Positions 1 to 7,741 of a stretch of 64,000 nt of DNA are shown in pieces. Within the stretch, counting starts at the first letter, position 1; the number at the start of each line of letters is the position of its first letter. Under the pieces are notes generated by a model, which worked only from the letters and a program-made list of their open reading frames with translations, was not told where the DNA came from and did no database searches. The translations under genes were made by a program, and so were the position numbers. The DNA lies in assembly GCF_017744045.1 (NCBI RefSeq), contig NZ_JAGHRD010000001.1; one strand, written 5' to 3'. This DNA comes from Pelagimonas sp017744045. GTDB lineage: Bacteria > Pseudomonadota > Alphaproteobacteria > Rhodobacterales > Rhodobacteraceae.

Positions 1-1763
1 TTCGATGGCGCAACGAGTTGAGCCTTGAACCCGGTACCCTGCCAGTGCTGGCGATAGTGCTCGGAGATGTCGAACGCCTTGGCTCGAATGGCCTGATCGG
101 TCTTGGCCAGAGCGTCCATCCGAGAGAACTTACGCTTCAGATCGCGCTTCTGGTTTTCGGTCAGGCCCTCGCTGATCTTGTCGAACCAGCGGTCGATCAC
201 GGCACCCGAGACCTGCTGCTCGACAAGCCGTCCTTCGTATAGCAGCGGCACGACGGCGCCGTCGGCAACTGCCTCGTCGATGGCGTATCGGTGGATCAGC
301 CGCCCAAAGGTAGACAACGTGTTTTTCTCCTTCTTGAGGAGAGGCGTTCCGGTGAAGCCGAGATAGCACGCCTTTGGCAGAAGGCGGCGCATCTTGGCGG
401 CGAACTGGCTGTGGCCGCCGTAGCGCCCCGTCTGCGTCCTGTGGCTCTCGTCGACCAGAACAAAGATGTTCGGATCGCCGTCCGCCAGTTTGCTGTGCTT
501 CAGCGCCGTGTCGAACTTGTTGATGATCGTGGTGACCAGCGGAGCCTTGTTTTGGACAAGCTCCAGTAGGTGAGACCCGCTCGTCGCACGGACTGGCTCC
601 AGATCGCAGGACTTGAAGGTGTCCTTGATCTGCTTGTCGAGATCGTCGCGGTCCGTGACGATGATGATCCGCGGGTTCTCGATGCTGCGTTCGAGAGCGA
701 GCGATCGCCCCAGCATGACCATGGTCAGCGACTTGCCTGAACCCTGGGTGTGCCAGATTACACCGCCCTTGCGCGCGCCACTGATATCATGCTGCTTGAC
801 CGTCTCGACCGCGCGGCGGATTCCGAAGAACTGCTGGTGGCGCGCGACCTTGCGGACGCCGCCATCGAACACGGTGAAGCGGCGGATGAGATCGAGCAGC
901 CGGTCTGGGCGGCACAGCGCGTGCACCGTTCGATCCTGAACCGTGACCGCGCGGTCGCCCTCTGCCTCCATTGAGTCGAAGTAGACGCGCGCGCCGACGA
1001 AGTCGCCAGAAAAGATCGAGTCTTTTTCCGCCGCCGCAAGAACGCGGTTGGCGAAGGGCGCGATGGCCTCGTCGGTGTCTTCCTCGTCGCGCCAATCGGC
1101 CCAGAATTTAGACTTGGTCCCGACTGTCGCATAGCGCGCGCTGTTGCGGTTCATAGAGACTAGCAACTGGGCGAAGTGGAAGAGCTGCGGGATGTTGTCT
1201 TCGTTCTGATAGCCAATCAGCTGGCTGTCCGCCTTCTTCAGGCTTTCGGTCGGCCGCTTGTTTTCGATCACCAGGATTGGGATACCGTTTACGAAAGCAA
1301 CGATGTCGCAGCGCTTGGTCTGGCTCGACGCCGTCCTTTCGACTGAGAACTCGGCAGTGACATGGAATACGTTGTTCTCTGGCCTGTCCCAATCGATGTA
1401 GCGGAACGAGTAGCTCTTTGAGTCGCCGTCGATGGACTTCGTGAGCGTCGTCCCGAGGACGAGCGTGTCGTAGATGTCCTGGTTCGTCCCACGGAGCCCT
1501 TTCAGACGGTCCGGCGTGGGTTTGAGTCGCCGCATCGCCTCGTGCGCGTCCTCAAGGTCAAAGCTGTACTCTCTTCCCCGATGCGTGAAGCGGTTGATGC
1601 GCATCAGCTGGTCGGCGAGCACGTCATCCAGCACCACGTTACGCAGGCGACCGCCGCGCAGGCGAAGCGCCTCCTCTTGTGAGAGTGGGGTGAACCCGAG
1701 CGCAACGAGCAACTGAAGCGCTGGGACTTGAGATTGGTGTTTTTCGGCGGCGTTGAAGGTCAT
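1..1763 (-). CDS. hsdR: Type I restriction endonuclease subunit R (HsdR), 3' end beyond window
   Basis: HsdR is the motor and nuclease subunit of a type I restriction enzyme; it translocates DNA with a superfamily 2 helicase engine and cuts unmethylated DNA. About 587 N-terminal residues are visible with no stop before the window edge. The nuclease core has D153 (RCDIVAF) and the E-x-K of VIENKRP (E167, K169). The motor shows Walker A HTQGSGKS (about 338-345), DESH (438-441) and TGTP (471-474). The ATG at 1763 overlaps the kinase stop as ATGA, which fixes the start and implies coupled translation. It is the last gene of the operon that begins near 6665. All visible catalytic residues are intact. 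Whether the C-terminal HsdM-binding part is intact cannot be seen. Confidence 0.95.
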   Translation of the reverse strand, partial: MTFNAAEKHQSQVPALQLLVALGFTPLSQEEALRLRGGRLRNVVLDDVLADQLMRINRFTHRGREYSFDLEDAHEAMRRLKPTPDRLKGLRGTNQDIYDTLVLGTTLTKSIDGDSKSYSFRYIDWDRPENNVFHVTAEFSVERTASSQTKRCDIVAFVNGIPILVIENKRPTESLKKADSQLIGYQNEDNIPQLFHFAQLLVSMNRNSARYATVGTKSKFWADWRDEEDTDEAIAPFANRVLAAAEKDSIFSGDFVGARVYFDSMEAEGDRAVTVQDRTVHALCRPDRLLDLIRRFTVFDGGVRKVARHQQFFGIRRAVETVKQHDISGARKGGVIWHTQGSGKSLTMVMLGRSLALERSIENPRIIIVTDRDDLDKQIKDTFKSCDLEPVRATSGSHLLELVQNKAPLVTTIINKFDTALKHSKLADGDPNIFVLVDESHRTQTGRYGGHSQFAAKMRRLLPKACYLGFTGTPLLKKEKNTLSTFGRLIHRYAIDEAVADGAVVPLLYEGRLVEQQVSGAVIDRWFDKISEGLTENQKRDLKRKFSRMDALAKTDQAIRAKAFDISEHYRQHWQGTGFKAQLVAPS

Positions 1764-2836
1764 TTTCCGGTCACCACGAATTGTTTGAAGCCCGCGACGA
1801 GCTTTTCCGCCTGCTTCTGGGTAAGACCCCGTTTGCAGAACTGAGTGACGCGCTGAGTATTTCCTGAGACCACATTGCGCTTGCTGCAGGTCACATCGAA
1901 CTTTCCGCCTGCCACTGGCGAGACTGAGCGCGCGTACTCATAGGTCCCGCATTTGCCGACCTCGTTGCCGGCCGCATCGACGGTCCAGTGCCCGGGGTAG
2001 TCCAGCTTTTCGAGCGCGCGCCGCATCTCAAGAGCGCTGGTGTACCGCTTGGCCAGATCAGGATGGACAGCCTTCAGGATGACACGCCGAACGGCTGGTG
2101 GGATGTGGCATCCGAAGTCTTTTGCCTGAAGCAGCTTCCCCGATGCGATGTCCTGTTCGTACTGCGTCGATCCGATGCTGGCGCGCACAGATCGAAGGTG
2201 GTCCAGATGGATCAACAGCCTCGCCAGGGTCATCCCGACTTGGAAAATGTCCGAGCTGACGCCGATATTTCCCGTAGCCACGACTTCTGGTGCACGGTGC
2301 AGGACATAGGCGTTTGGGGCCGCAACCGGTGCGCCGTTGGACGAAACGCCAGTGATCCCGTAGTCGGACAGCATGGCCTGTTGCTGGGGCCCAAGCAGGA
2401 TGTTCCCCGGCTTGATGTCGTTGTGATAGAAACTGCGGGCGTGGAGATACTCCAGCCCCTGCAGAATATCCCGCGCGATCCGCAGGACGGCAGGGAGAGG
2501 CAGATAACCTGCCGGATTCGCCAAGGTCTCGACCGAACCGTTGGGCTGATAGTCCATAGCGAGGATAACGGCATGATCCCCGGCCACGGGAACGACATCT
2601 GCATGGTGGACGTACACGAGGTTGTTGTGTTCCAGCCGGTTTCCGATCTGGGCTTCGCGCAACCGCTCGTCGACCGACACCCCTGGCTGAAGGACTTTCA
2701 CTGCATATTCCCGCTGCACGGCGACGTCATGCGCGAGCCAGACTTCGCCGAAGCTACCCGCTCCGATTTTACTGACCAGATGGTACTTGTAGAGGGTCAT
2801 GCCGGGGGTGAGAGTGACGGGGACAAGCTGGTTCAT
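1760..2836 (-). CDS. Hanks-type serine/threonine protein kinase inside the type I RM operon
   Basis: A 358-residue cytoplasmic kinase that should phosphorylate Ser/Thr on a partner, possibly a neighbouring restriction subunit (inference). The domain is complete: glycine loop GAGSFGEV (25-32), Lys47 in YAVKVL, Glu61 of helix C, catalytic loop HNDIKPGN (138-145) with Asp140 and Asn145, DYG (158-160) in place of DFG, and APE (182-184). HND replaces HRD, so it is a non-RD kinase that may not need activation-loop phosphorylation. There is no transmembrane segment or PASTA domain. About 80 residues after the kinase fold carry three cysteines and match nothing I recognise. The ATG at 2836 overlaps the upstream stop by ATGA; a longer start at 2857 is less likely. 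Sitting between hsdS and hsdR is unusual. Confidence 0.92.
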   Translation of the reverse strand: MNQLVPVTLTPGMTLYKYHLVSKIGAGSFGEVWLAHDVAVQREYAVKVLQPGVSVDERLREAQIGNRLEHNNLVYVHHADVVPVAGDHAVILAMDYQPNGSVETLANPAGYLPLPAVLRIARDILQGLEYLHARSFYHNDIKPGNILLGPQQQAMLSDYGITGVSSNGAPVAAPNAYVLHRAPEVVATGNIGVSSDIFQVGMTLARLLIHLDHLRSVRASIGSTQYEQDIASGKLLQAKDFGCHIPPAVRRVILKAVHPDLAKRYTSALEMRRALEKLDYPGHWTVDAAGNEVGKCGTYEYARSVSPVAGGKFDVTCSKRNVVSGNTQRVTQFCKRGLTQKQAEKLVAGFKQFVVTGK

Positions 2837-3300
2837 GGGTGACTGAGCCCCCACCATGCCGCGTTCACGGCGTCAGCCATCTTGGTGTCCCAATATTTGT
2901 CGGTCTTGCCGACGCGGCTTTCTGCGTGCCGCTTGGTGTCTTTGCTGGTCGTCGCCATCGAGCCGTAAATCTTGATTTCGACCGGGATGTCGCGGTGTGC
3001 ACAGGCGAGGACAACGGCCGCGTCGTTATAGGCAGAGCGGCGCTTTGCCTTCGTGTCCTGCCGGGTGAATTCGTTTTGCTTGATCATCACCTTGTCGATG
3101 CTCGGGTGCGCATCGAAGACCGCCAGGAGTTCGCGGTACATCCAGCCCAGCCGCTCGGCGTCCGCGTCCTCGGTGATGGACGCGGGGACGGACAACTTGT
3201 TATCGCTGGCGGCGTTCTCCAAGGTGAAGGCACCGCCAACCTCTGACACGACAGCGTAGCGGGGCGCCTTCGGGTCACCGCGAAATCCAAGAACCTTCAT
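2833..3300 (-). CDS. Small protein with possible RuvC/RNase H-like fold, RM-associated
   Basis: A 155-residue protein of unknown function. It begins with a beta-hairpin-like stretch (KVLGFRGDPKAPRYAVV), has a central strand DKVMIKQNEF, and ends with a helix containing KMADAVNAAWWGL. This order, with a late Asp in an A-D-A-x-x-A-A context, recalls RuvC/RNase H-like proteins such as the DUF3010 group; that is my impression, not a search result. The first catalytic Asp expected after strand 1 is not obvious, so nuclease activity is doubtful. The ATG at 3300 overlaps the hsdS stop (ATGA), and its own stop overlaps the kinase start (ATGA). It is therefore translated with the restriction genes and probably acts in the same complex or in its control. 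Confidence 0.75.
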   Translation of the reverse strand: MKVLGFRGDPKAPRYAVVSEVGGAFTLENAASDNKLSVPASITEDADAERLGWMYRELLAVFDAHPSIDKVMIKQNEFTRQDTKAKRRSAYNDAAVVLACAHRDIPVEIKIYGSMATTSKDTKRHAESRVGKTDKYWDTKMADAVNAAWWGLSHP

Positions 3301-4565
3301 GCCAATACCTTCTCTGAATTCACCCGCCACTCGCCCGTCAGCAGCTTTTGCATCAGTCCGCGCTTTTGTCGGATCAGGGCTTCAATCTCTTCGGAGAGAC
3401 CATCCAGTTCGCTTTGCGACGCCCGAAGTACCTCGGCGATGGCCTCTTGCTCGTCCAACGGCGGGATCGGGAAAGGGATGCGGGAGAATTCTCTCCAGCG
3501 GAGGCTGCCACGCCGGTCCACCGACGCACTGGTGCTGACCTCGAAGATGTGCCGGTATAGTTCTGTTTTCAGAACCGCGAATGCGTAGTCTTTGTTCACT
3601 TCATCCGCGTCGAAGCGGAAGATGGTGTAGATGGGGCTGACGACGCCAATGTCGGTCAGGTTCTGAAGGCCGATGGACCCTTCCTCGACATGGTTGCTGG
3701 GAAAGCCGAAATCGCCGCGCCAGATCTTCTTGTACCCGCTCAGATCGGAGCTGAAGACCTGTTTCTTGAAGTACTCCAGCGATCGCACAAAACCATCGTG
3801 CTTCGAGCAGGAGAGGACTTCGTGCTGCTCCCCTGCACCATTCCGTTCCGAGACTTCTGTGGCCAGGTCACCAATGTGCTGGCAACTCCACGACGTGGGA
3901 AGCTGAAACCATCGATAGGGTGCGACCTGGTCGGTCCTCCGGAAACGGTCGAGCTGCTTGGCGCCGAACACCAGCGCCGTCGTGAGGCCGCGGTGCCGCT
4001 TGAGCTTCGCCGCGCGGAGGGCGGTGAGCTTTTCGAGCGCCTCGTCCCAGGTCCGCAGGATCTCGGCGATCTTGCGCTGTTCGGGGAGTGGGGGAAGCGG
4101 TATCTCAAATTTCTCAACGTCGGCCAGGTTGAGACCTGGCTGTGCTCCGCCTTTTTGGAACCGATAGACCGCTTCTTGTCCGATTGCCGATCGAAGGACC
4201 TGCTCGACATAGCCAGGAATAGCCTTCGTTGCATCGACGGCAATCCGAGCGGTGGTCTGCGTAATGTTCGCCCCATCAAGCCAAGCGGGAACCACCGCGA
4301 CCGTTCCGGTGTTCGCGCCGACAATCGTCAAGACAAGATCACCGGGCTTGAGTTTCGAACGCTTGTAGGGTGCGTCGATTTCTGGCGTCACGCGCATGAA
4401 GCCATCAATGTCGCGCCAACCTGCCGAGTAGTCGCGGCCCCTTACCAAGATCACTCCGTCAGCAACGAACTCGCCGGGCTGGACGATGCCGTAGGTGATT
4501 TTTCGGCCCTTTTGGATCAATCTCGCCAGGGCGACGCTTGGGAAACTCTGGGGCCTTTCACGCAT
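3297..4565 (-). CDS. hsdS: Type I restriction-modification specificity subunit (HsdS)
   Basis: HsdS reads the two halves of the bipartite target and docks HsdM and HsdR. The 422 residues show the usual duplicated plan: TRD1 (about 1-150), a conserved spacer beginning PLPPLPEQRKIAEILRTWDE, TRD2 (about 200-365), and a second spacer beginning IPPLDEQEAIAEVLRASQ that ends QKLLTGEWRV. The ATG at 4565 lies 10 nt after AAGGAG; a GTG at 4571 is also possible. It overlaps hsdM by 8 nt. Length is normal for a complete two-TRD HsdS, so the extra half-S at the operon head is not needed to make a functional enzyme. Confidence 0.93.
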   Translation of the reverse strand: MRERPQSFPSVALARLIQKGRKITYGIVQPGEFVADGVILVRGRDYSAGWRDIDGFMRVTPEIDAPYKRSKLKPGDLVLTIVGANTGTVAVVPAWLDGANITQTTARIAVDATKAIPGYVEQVLRSAIGQEAVYRFQKGGAQPGLNLADVEKFEIPLPPLPEQRKIAEILRTWDEALEKLTALRAAKLKRHRGLTTALVFGAKQLDRFRRTDQVAPYRWFQLPTSWSCQHIGDLATEVSERNGAGEQHEVLSCSKHDGFVRSLEYFKKQVFSSDLSGYKKIWRGDFGFPSNHVEEGSIGLQNLTDIGVVSPIYTIFRFDADEVNKDYAFAVLKTELYRHIFEVSTSASVDRRGSLRWREFSRIPFPIPPLDEQEAIAEVLRASQSELDGLSEEIEALIRQKRGLMQKLLTGEWRVNSEKVLA

Positions 4566-6075
4566 CAACACCGAGCTCCTTCAGATACCCGGCCATCTTC
4601 GCCCGGACTTCGGCAAGCTCCGCCTCGATCCGCAGGATGTCCTTCTGCACGGCGGCGACGTCGATCTCTTCCTCCGGCTCGAAGGTGTCGACGTAGCGGG
4701 GGATGTTGAGGTTGTAGCCGTTCTCGGCGATCTCCTCGGGGCTGGCCCGATGCGAATACCGCTCGACCTCGGCGCGGGCGCTGAAAGTCTCCAGCACCTT
4801 CGCCACATGCGCCTCGTCCATCACGTTCTGGGTCTTGCCCGGCGTGAACTCCTTGCTGGCGTCGATGAACAGCACGTCGCGCCGGTCCGCGTTCGCGCCG
4901 CCTTCTTCGCGGGAGCGGTCGAAGATCAGGATGGCGACCGGAATCCCCGTGGTGGTGAACAGGTTGGCAGGCAGGCCGACGACGGCGTCGAGCAGGTTCT
5001 CCTCGATCAGCTGCTGCCGGATGCGCCCCTCGGCCCCGGCCCGGAACAAGACGCCGTGCGGCACGATCACCGCTACGCGGCCGGACTGGCGCTTGGCGAT
5101 CTCGATCATGTGGGTGATGAAAGCGTAGTCGCCCTTGGACTTGGGCGGCACGCCGCGCCAGAAGCGGTTGTACTGGTCACCGGCGGCGTCCTCCGCCCCC
5201 CACTTGTCGAGCGAGAACGGCGGATTAGCGAGAACCACATCAAAGCGCTGGAGATGGTCGGCCTCGACAAGCGCCGGGCTGTTAAGTGTATCGCACCATT
5301 CAATGCGGGCGGCGTCCGTTGCATGCAGGAACATGTTCATCCGAGCCAGCGCCCACGTCGCCCCGTTCACCTCCTGCCCATACAGGGCGAAGTTCTCGGA
5401 CCCGACCTCCTGTGAGGCCTGGATTAGCAGCGAGCCCGAGCCGCAGGCAGGGTCACAGATCGTGTTCCCAGGTTTGGGGGCCGCAAGCTTGGCCAATAGT
5501 CGTGAGACCGGTGCGGGTGTGAAGAACTCGCCCGCTTTTTTACCTGCGTCCGAGGCGAAGCGCGAGATCAGGTAGATGTAGCACTCACCGATGATGTCCT
5601 CGGTAACCCGCGACGGGCGCAGGTCGAGCGCGGGCTTGGCAAAGTCCTCAAGGAGGTTTTTCAGGCGGCGGTTGCGATCCTTCGGGCGGCCGAGATTGGC
5701 CTCGGAATTAAAGTCGATATTGCGGAAGACGCCCTCGAGCTTGGCACGGTTGGCATCTTCGATCTTTTCGAGGGCGATGTTGATCATCTCGCCGATGTTG
5801 GGCTCGTTCCGCTGGGTGTGGAGATCGTAGAAACTGGCGCCCTCGGGCAGGATGAAACGCTCGCGCTCGAGGCGCCGGCGAATGCGGGCATCGTCGTCGC
5901 CATACCGCTTGCGGTAGGTCTCGAGGTGGTCGTTCCAGAGGTCCGAAATATATTTCAGGAACAACATCACGAGGATGTAGTCCTTGTACTGGCCGGCATC
6001 GACGGCGCCCCGGAAGGTGTCGCAGGCCGCCCAGGCGGTCTGGTTGATCTGCTGTTGGGTAATCTGATCGGTCAT
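4558..6075 (-). CDS. hsdM: Type I restriction-modification N6-adenine methyltransferase (HsdM)
   Basis: HsdM methylates adenine in both half-sites and is needed for restriction. The 505 residues show an N-terminal helical HsdM domain (about 5-140), the SAM-binding motif DPACGSGSLL (about 209-218) and the catalytic NPPF motif (about 284-287). Length and order are typical. The ATG at 6075 shares one base with the stop of the upstream half-S gene (TGATG), so translation is probably coupled. It is followed by hsdS with a short overlap. All key residues are present, so the methylase should be active. Confidence 0.95.
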   Translation of the reverse strand: MTDQITQQQINQTAWAACDTFRGAVDAGQYKDYILVMLFLKYISDLWNDHLETYRKRYGDDDARIRRRLERERFILPEGASFYDLHTQRNEPNIGEMINIALEKIEDANRAKLEGVFRNIDFNSEANLGRPKDRNRRLKNLLEDFAKPALDLRPSRVTEDIIGECYIYLISRFASDAGKKAGEFFTPAPVSRLLAKLAAPKPGNTICDPACGSGSLLIQASQEVGSENFALYGQEVNGATWALARMNMFLHATDAARIEWCDTLNSPALVEADHLQRFDVVLANPPFSLDKWGAEDAAGDQYNRFWRGVPPKSKGDYAFITHMIEIAKRQSGRVAVIVPHGVLFRAGAEGRIRQQLIEENLLDAVVGLPANLFTTTGIPVAILIFDRSREEGGANADRRDVLFIDASKEFTPGKTQNVMDEAHVAKVLETFSARAEVERYSHRASPEEIAENGYNLNIPRYVDTFEPEEEIDVAAVQKDILRIEAELAEVRAKMAGYLKELGVDA

Positions 6076-6665
6076 CAGGCAATTTCCTTCTGGTCGGCGG
6101 CCTTCGCGGCGTCACCGAGAATGGTACTGAGGAGGGTTTCCCGGCGGGCAGCGAGCTGGCGGAGAAGTTGCCCCTCCTGCCGGGCAAGGGCATTGAGTTC
6201 GACAATGCTTTTTTGTGTGGTCAGGTCGGGGACGGCGATCTCGAGATTTTCAAGAACGGTCTTCGGGATCATCCTTAGACTTGTGCCCTGTGCCTCCGCG
6301 CCAAGCTGGCGCTGCGCATCAGGCTGGTTGATGGCCCAAGCAAGGTATTCCGGGAGAATGCGGTCCCTGTCGGGGCGAACGATCACCAATGGGACAATGA
6401 CAACGACAGGCTCGGGCAGCGGATCGGGAATGGCTGCCGCAGCATTCGGCTCGCCTCGTGAGCGAAAGATCACCTCGCCGCCGCGGACAAAGTACCGGTC
6501 GGACAGCTTACTCAGGTGGTACCTTTGGAAGTCTGGGCCCGGCATTTCGCCGGTCGTTCCGACATCACGCAGTTGCAGCGCCGGCACGCCACCCTCCGAC
6601 ACCGGATCAAGTTTTCCGCGCGCCGTGTATCCGGAGTGAATGTCGGAAAGCTCCAAGAGCCGCAT
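6075..6665 (-). CDS. Half-HsdS: single target-recognition-domain specificity protein
   Basis: A 196-residue protein resembling one half of an HsdS. Residues about 1-150 look like one TRD (it begins LLELSDIHSGYTARG and contains EVIFRSRGEPNAA). It is followed by one helical spacer with TTQKSIVELNALARQEGQLL, equivalent to the conserved region of HsdS. There is no second TRD. Natural and engineered half-S proteins can dimerise and give a palindromic specificity, so this may add a second recognition mode, or compete with the full HsdS (inference). It is the first gene of the operon and overlaps hsdM by one base. A palindrome lies 11 bp upstream of its start. Confidence 0.85.
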   Translation of the reverse strand: MRLLELSDIHSGYTARGKLDPVSEGGVPALQLRDVGTTGEMPGPDFQRYHLSKLSDRYFVRGGEVIFRSRGEPNAAAAIPDPLPEPVVVIVPLVIVRPDRDRILPEYLAWAINQPDAQRQLGAEAQGTSLRMIPKTVLENLEIAVPDLTTQKSIVELNALARQEGQLLRQLAARRETLLSTILGDAAKAADQKEIA

Positions 6666-6675
6666 TAGAATATTC

Positions 6676-6697
6676 CTCTGTAAGTCGTGTTACAGAG
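6676..6697. promoter_or_regulatory. Palindromic operator-like site ahead of the RM operon
   Basis: Perfect 8-bp inverted repeat CTCTGTAA-N6-TTACAGAG just upstream of the half-hsdS start codon. A related half-site, CTACAGAG, recurs at 6749-6756 at the end of the preceding gene. The position suits an operator controlling a defence operon. An RNA hairpin near the ribosome-binding site is the alternative. No cognate regulator is identified. Confidence 0.45.
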
Positions 6698-6748
6698 ATT
6701 TAGGAGACCTTATCCAGCGAGTCAATCCTCCAAAATGCAGTTTTTGCC

Positions 6749-7135
6749 CTACAGAGAAAAATGGGAGGCCTGATGCTTCCACGTAAGGGGGAACGGCTCT
6801 AGTCCTTGCGACAGCGTCACATCTAATCCTTGCCTGCCGTCCAAGATCACCTCAACGATATCGGGTGCCAGCAGGCTTAGACGCAGGACGCGGGTCATGT
6901 AAGACGGCGCGATGCCCTCGCGCTCGGCCAGTTCGGCGATGGTGGCGAACTCACCCGACTCCAGCATTCGCTTCCAGCGGAACGCACGCGCGAGCGCCTT
7001 GATTAGCGAGTTGTCGGTCCGGTGCGGTCGCTTGTCACCTTCTGGCAGCTGCATCTCCTTCCGCCCACCGCGCTTCACGACGCGGAATGGCACGTGCAGC
7101 GTAACGGTGTCGGGGATCGGCGTCCTGCTGGTCAT
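6749..7135 (-). CDS. Small HTH protein paired with a large serine recombinase
   Basis: A 128-residue protein. The middle (FATIAELAEREGIAPSYMTRVLRLSLLAPDI) is a ParB-like helix-turn-helix. The N-terminal part, VTLHVPFRVVKRGGRKEMQLP, is the conserved start of a small protein usually found directly after large serine recombinases in Rhodobacterales mobile elements (family knowledge from memory). Its start overlaps the stop of the recombinase remnant by ATGA, which reproduces that pairing here although the recombinase itself is broken. It may be a recombination accessory or a DNA-binding regulator. The last 8 bases of its reading frame contain the CTACAGAG half-site seen upstream of the RM operon. 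Confidence 0.75.
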   Translation of the reverse strand: MTSRTPIPDTVTLHVPFRVVKRGGRKEMQLPEGDKRPHRTDNSLIKALARAFRWKRMLESGEFATIAELAEREGIAPSYMTRVLRLSLLAPDIVEVILDGRQGLDVTLSQGLEPFPLTWKHQASHFSL

Positions 7136-7438
7136 GCCGCTGCCTCGATGCCGCCTGCAAGAATCTCGCGCGCAAGGCCACTGAGGCCGTCAACGCGCAG
7201 CCGAACACTGAGCCCGTCCGTGCCTATATCGACGCGCTCGACCAGCAGCGCCGTGATGCGCGCCTGCTCAGCGGGGAAGAGTTCGTCCCACAGCGGATCG
7301 ATTTGCTGCAGGGCTGCGCGGGCGTCTGCCTCGGTGATGTCGCTGGCGTGAGTGCGCACCGCCTTCCACGTACCGGCCACTATCTCGGGCTGGCGGAAAA
7401 CGGCGCGGAGCTGATCGATGACGGCGGCTTCGTGGCGT
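7132..7438 (-). pseudogene. 3' remnant of a large serine recombinase
   Basis: About 100 C-terminal residues resemble the tail of large serine recombinases: HEAAVIDQLRAVFRQ, then a conserved block ALQQIDPLWDELFPAEQAR and LLVERVDIG. The N-terminal resolvase domain with the catalytic serine and the zinc domain are absent. Upstream in this frame there are three stops within the neighbouring mob gene (7450-7500), so the gene is cut at a junction close to 7440. A GTG at 7380 could allow an 82-residue fragment, but this would have no recombinase activity. It marks a recombination scar between a serine-recombinase element and a mobilization block. Confidence 0.8.
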
Positions 7439-7741
7439 CTAGCTCTCGTTCAGCCGCTTCTCGGCGTCTTTCGCTAGTTTCCAGCTGGTCTCTAGTCCCG
7501 CTTGAAGCGTGTCGTAGTTCTGTTCCTCGCGCAGCAAGTCGGCCAATGTGGTGACGGACGTGAGATGTGATTTCATCAATAGCGCCACGCAATGCGCCAA
7601 GCCATTCACCTTGCTTTCGATCCTGCTGGTCGAGCGTTTCTCCAAGGCGTGCAATTCCTTGGCTGAGCTCTCGCAGGCCGTCACCAACCGTTCGACGGAT
7701 GCGAGTAATTCGCTCTCCAATGCTGTCAGGGGCTGCGTCAT
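7439..7741 (-). CDS. MobD/MbeD-like mobilization accessory protein
   Basis: A 100-residue predicted coiled-coil protein starting MTQPLTALESELLASVERL, a pattern like the small MbeD/MobD proteins of ColE1-type mobilizable plasmids. The ATG follows the relaxase stop directly (TAAATG), so it is the last intact gene of the mob operon. Its stop (TAG) lies at the junction with the serine-recombinase remnant, so the natural C-terminus may have been altered. Role in mobilization is inferred from family and context only. Confidence 0.65.
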   Translation of the reverse strand: MTQPLTALESELLASVERLVTACESSAKELHALEKRSTSRIESKVNGLAHCVALLMKSHLTSVTTLADLLREEQNYDTLQAGLETSWKLAKDAEKRLNES

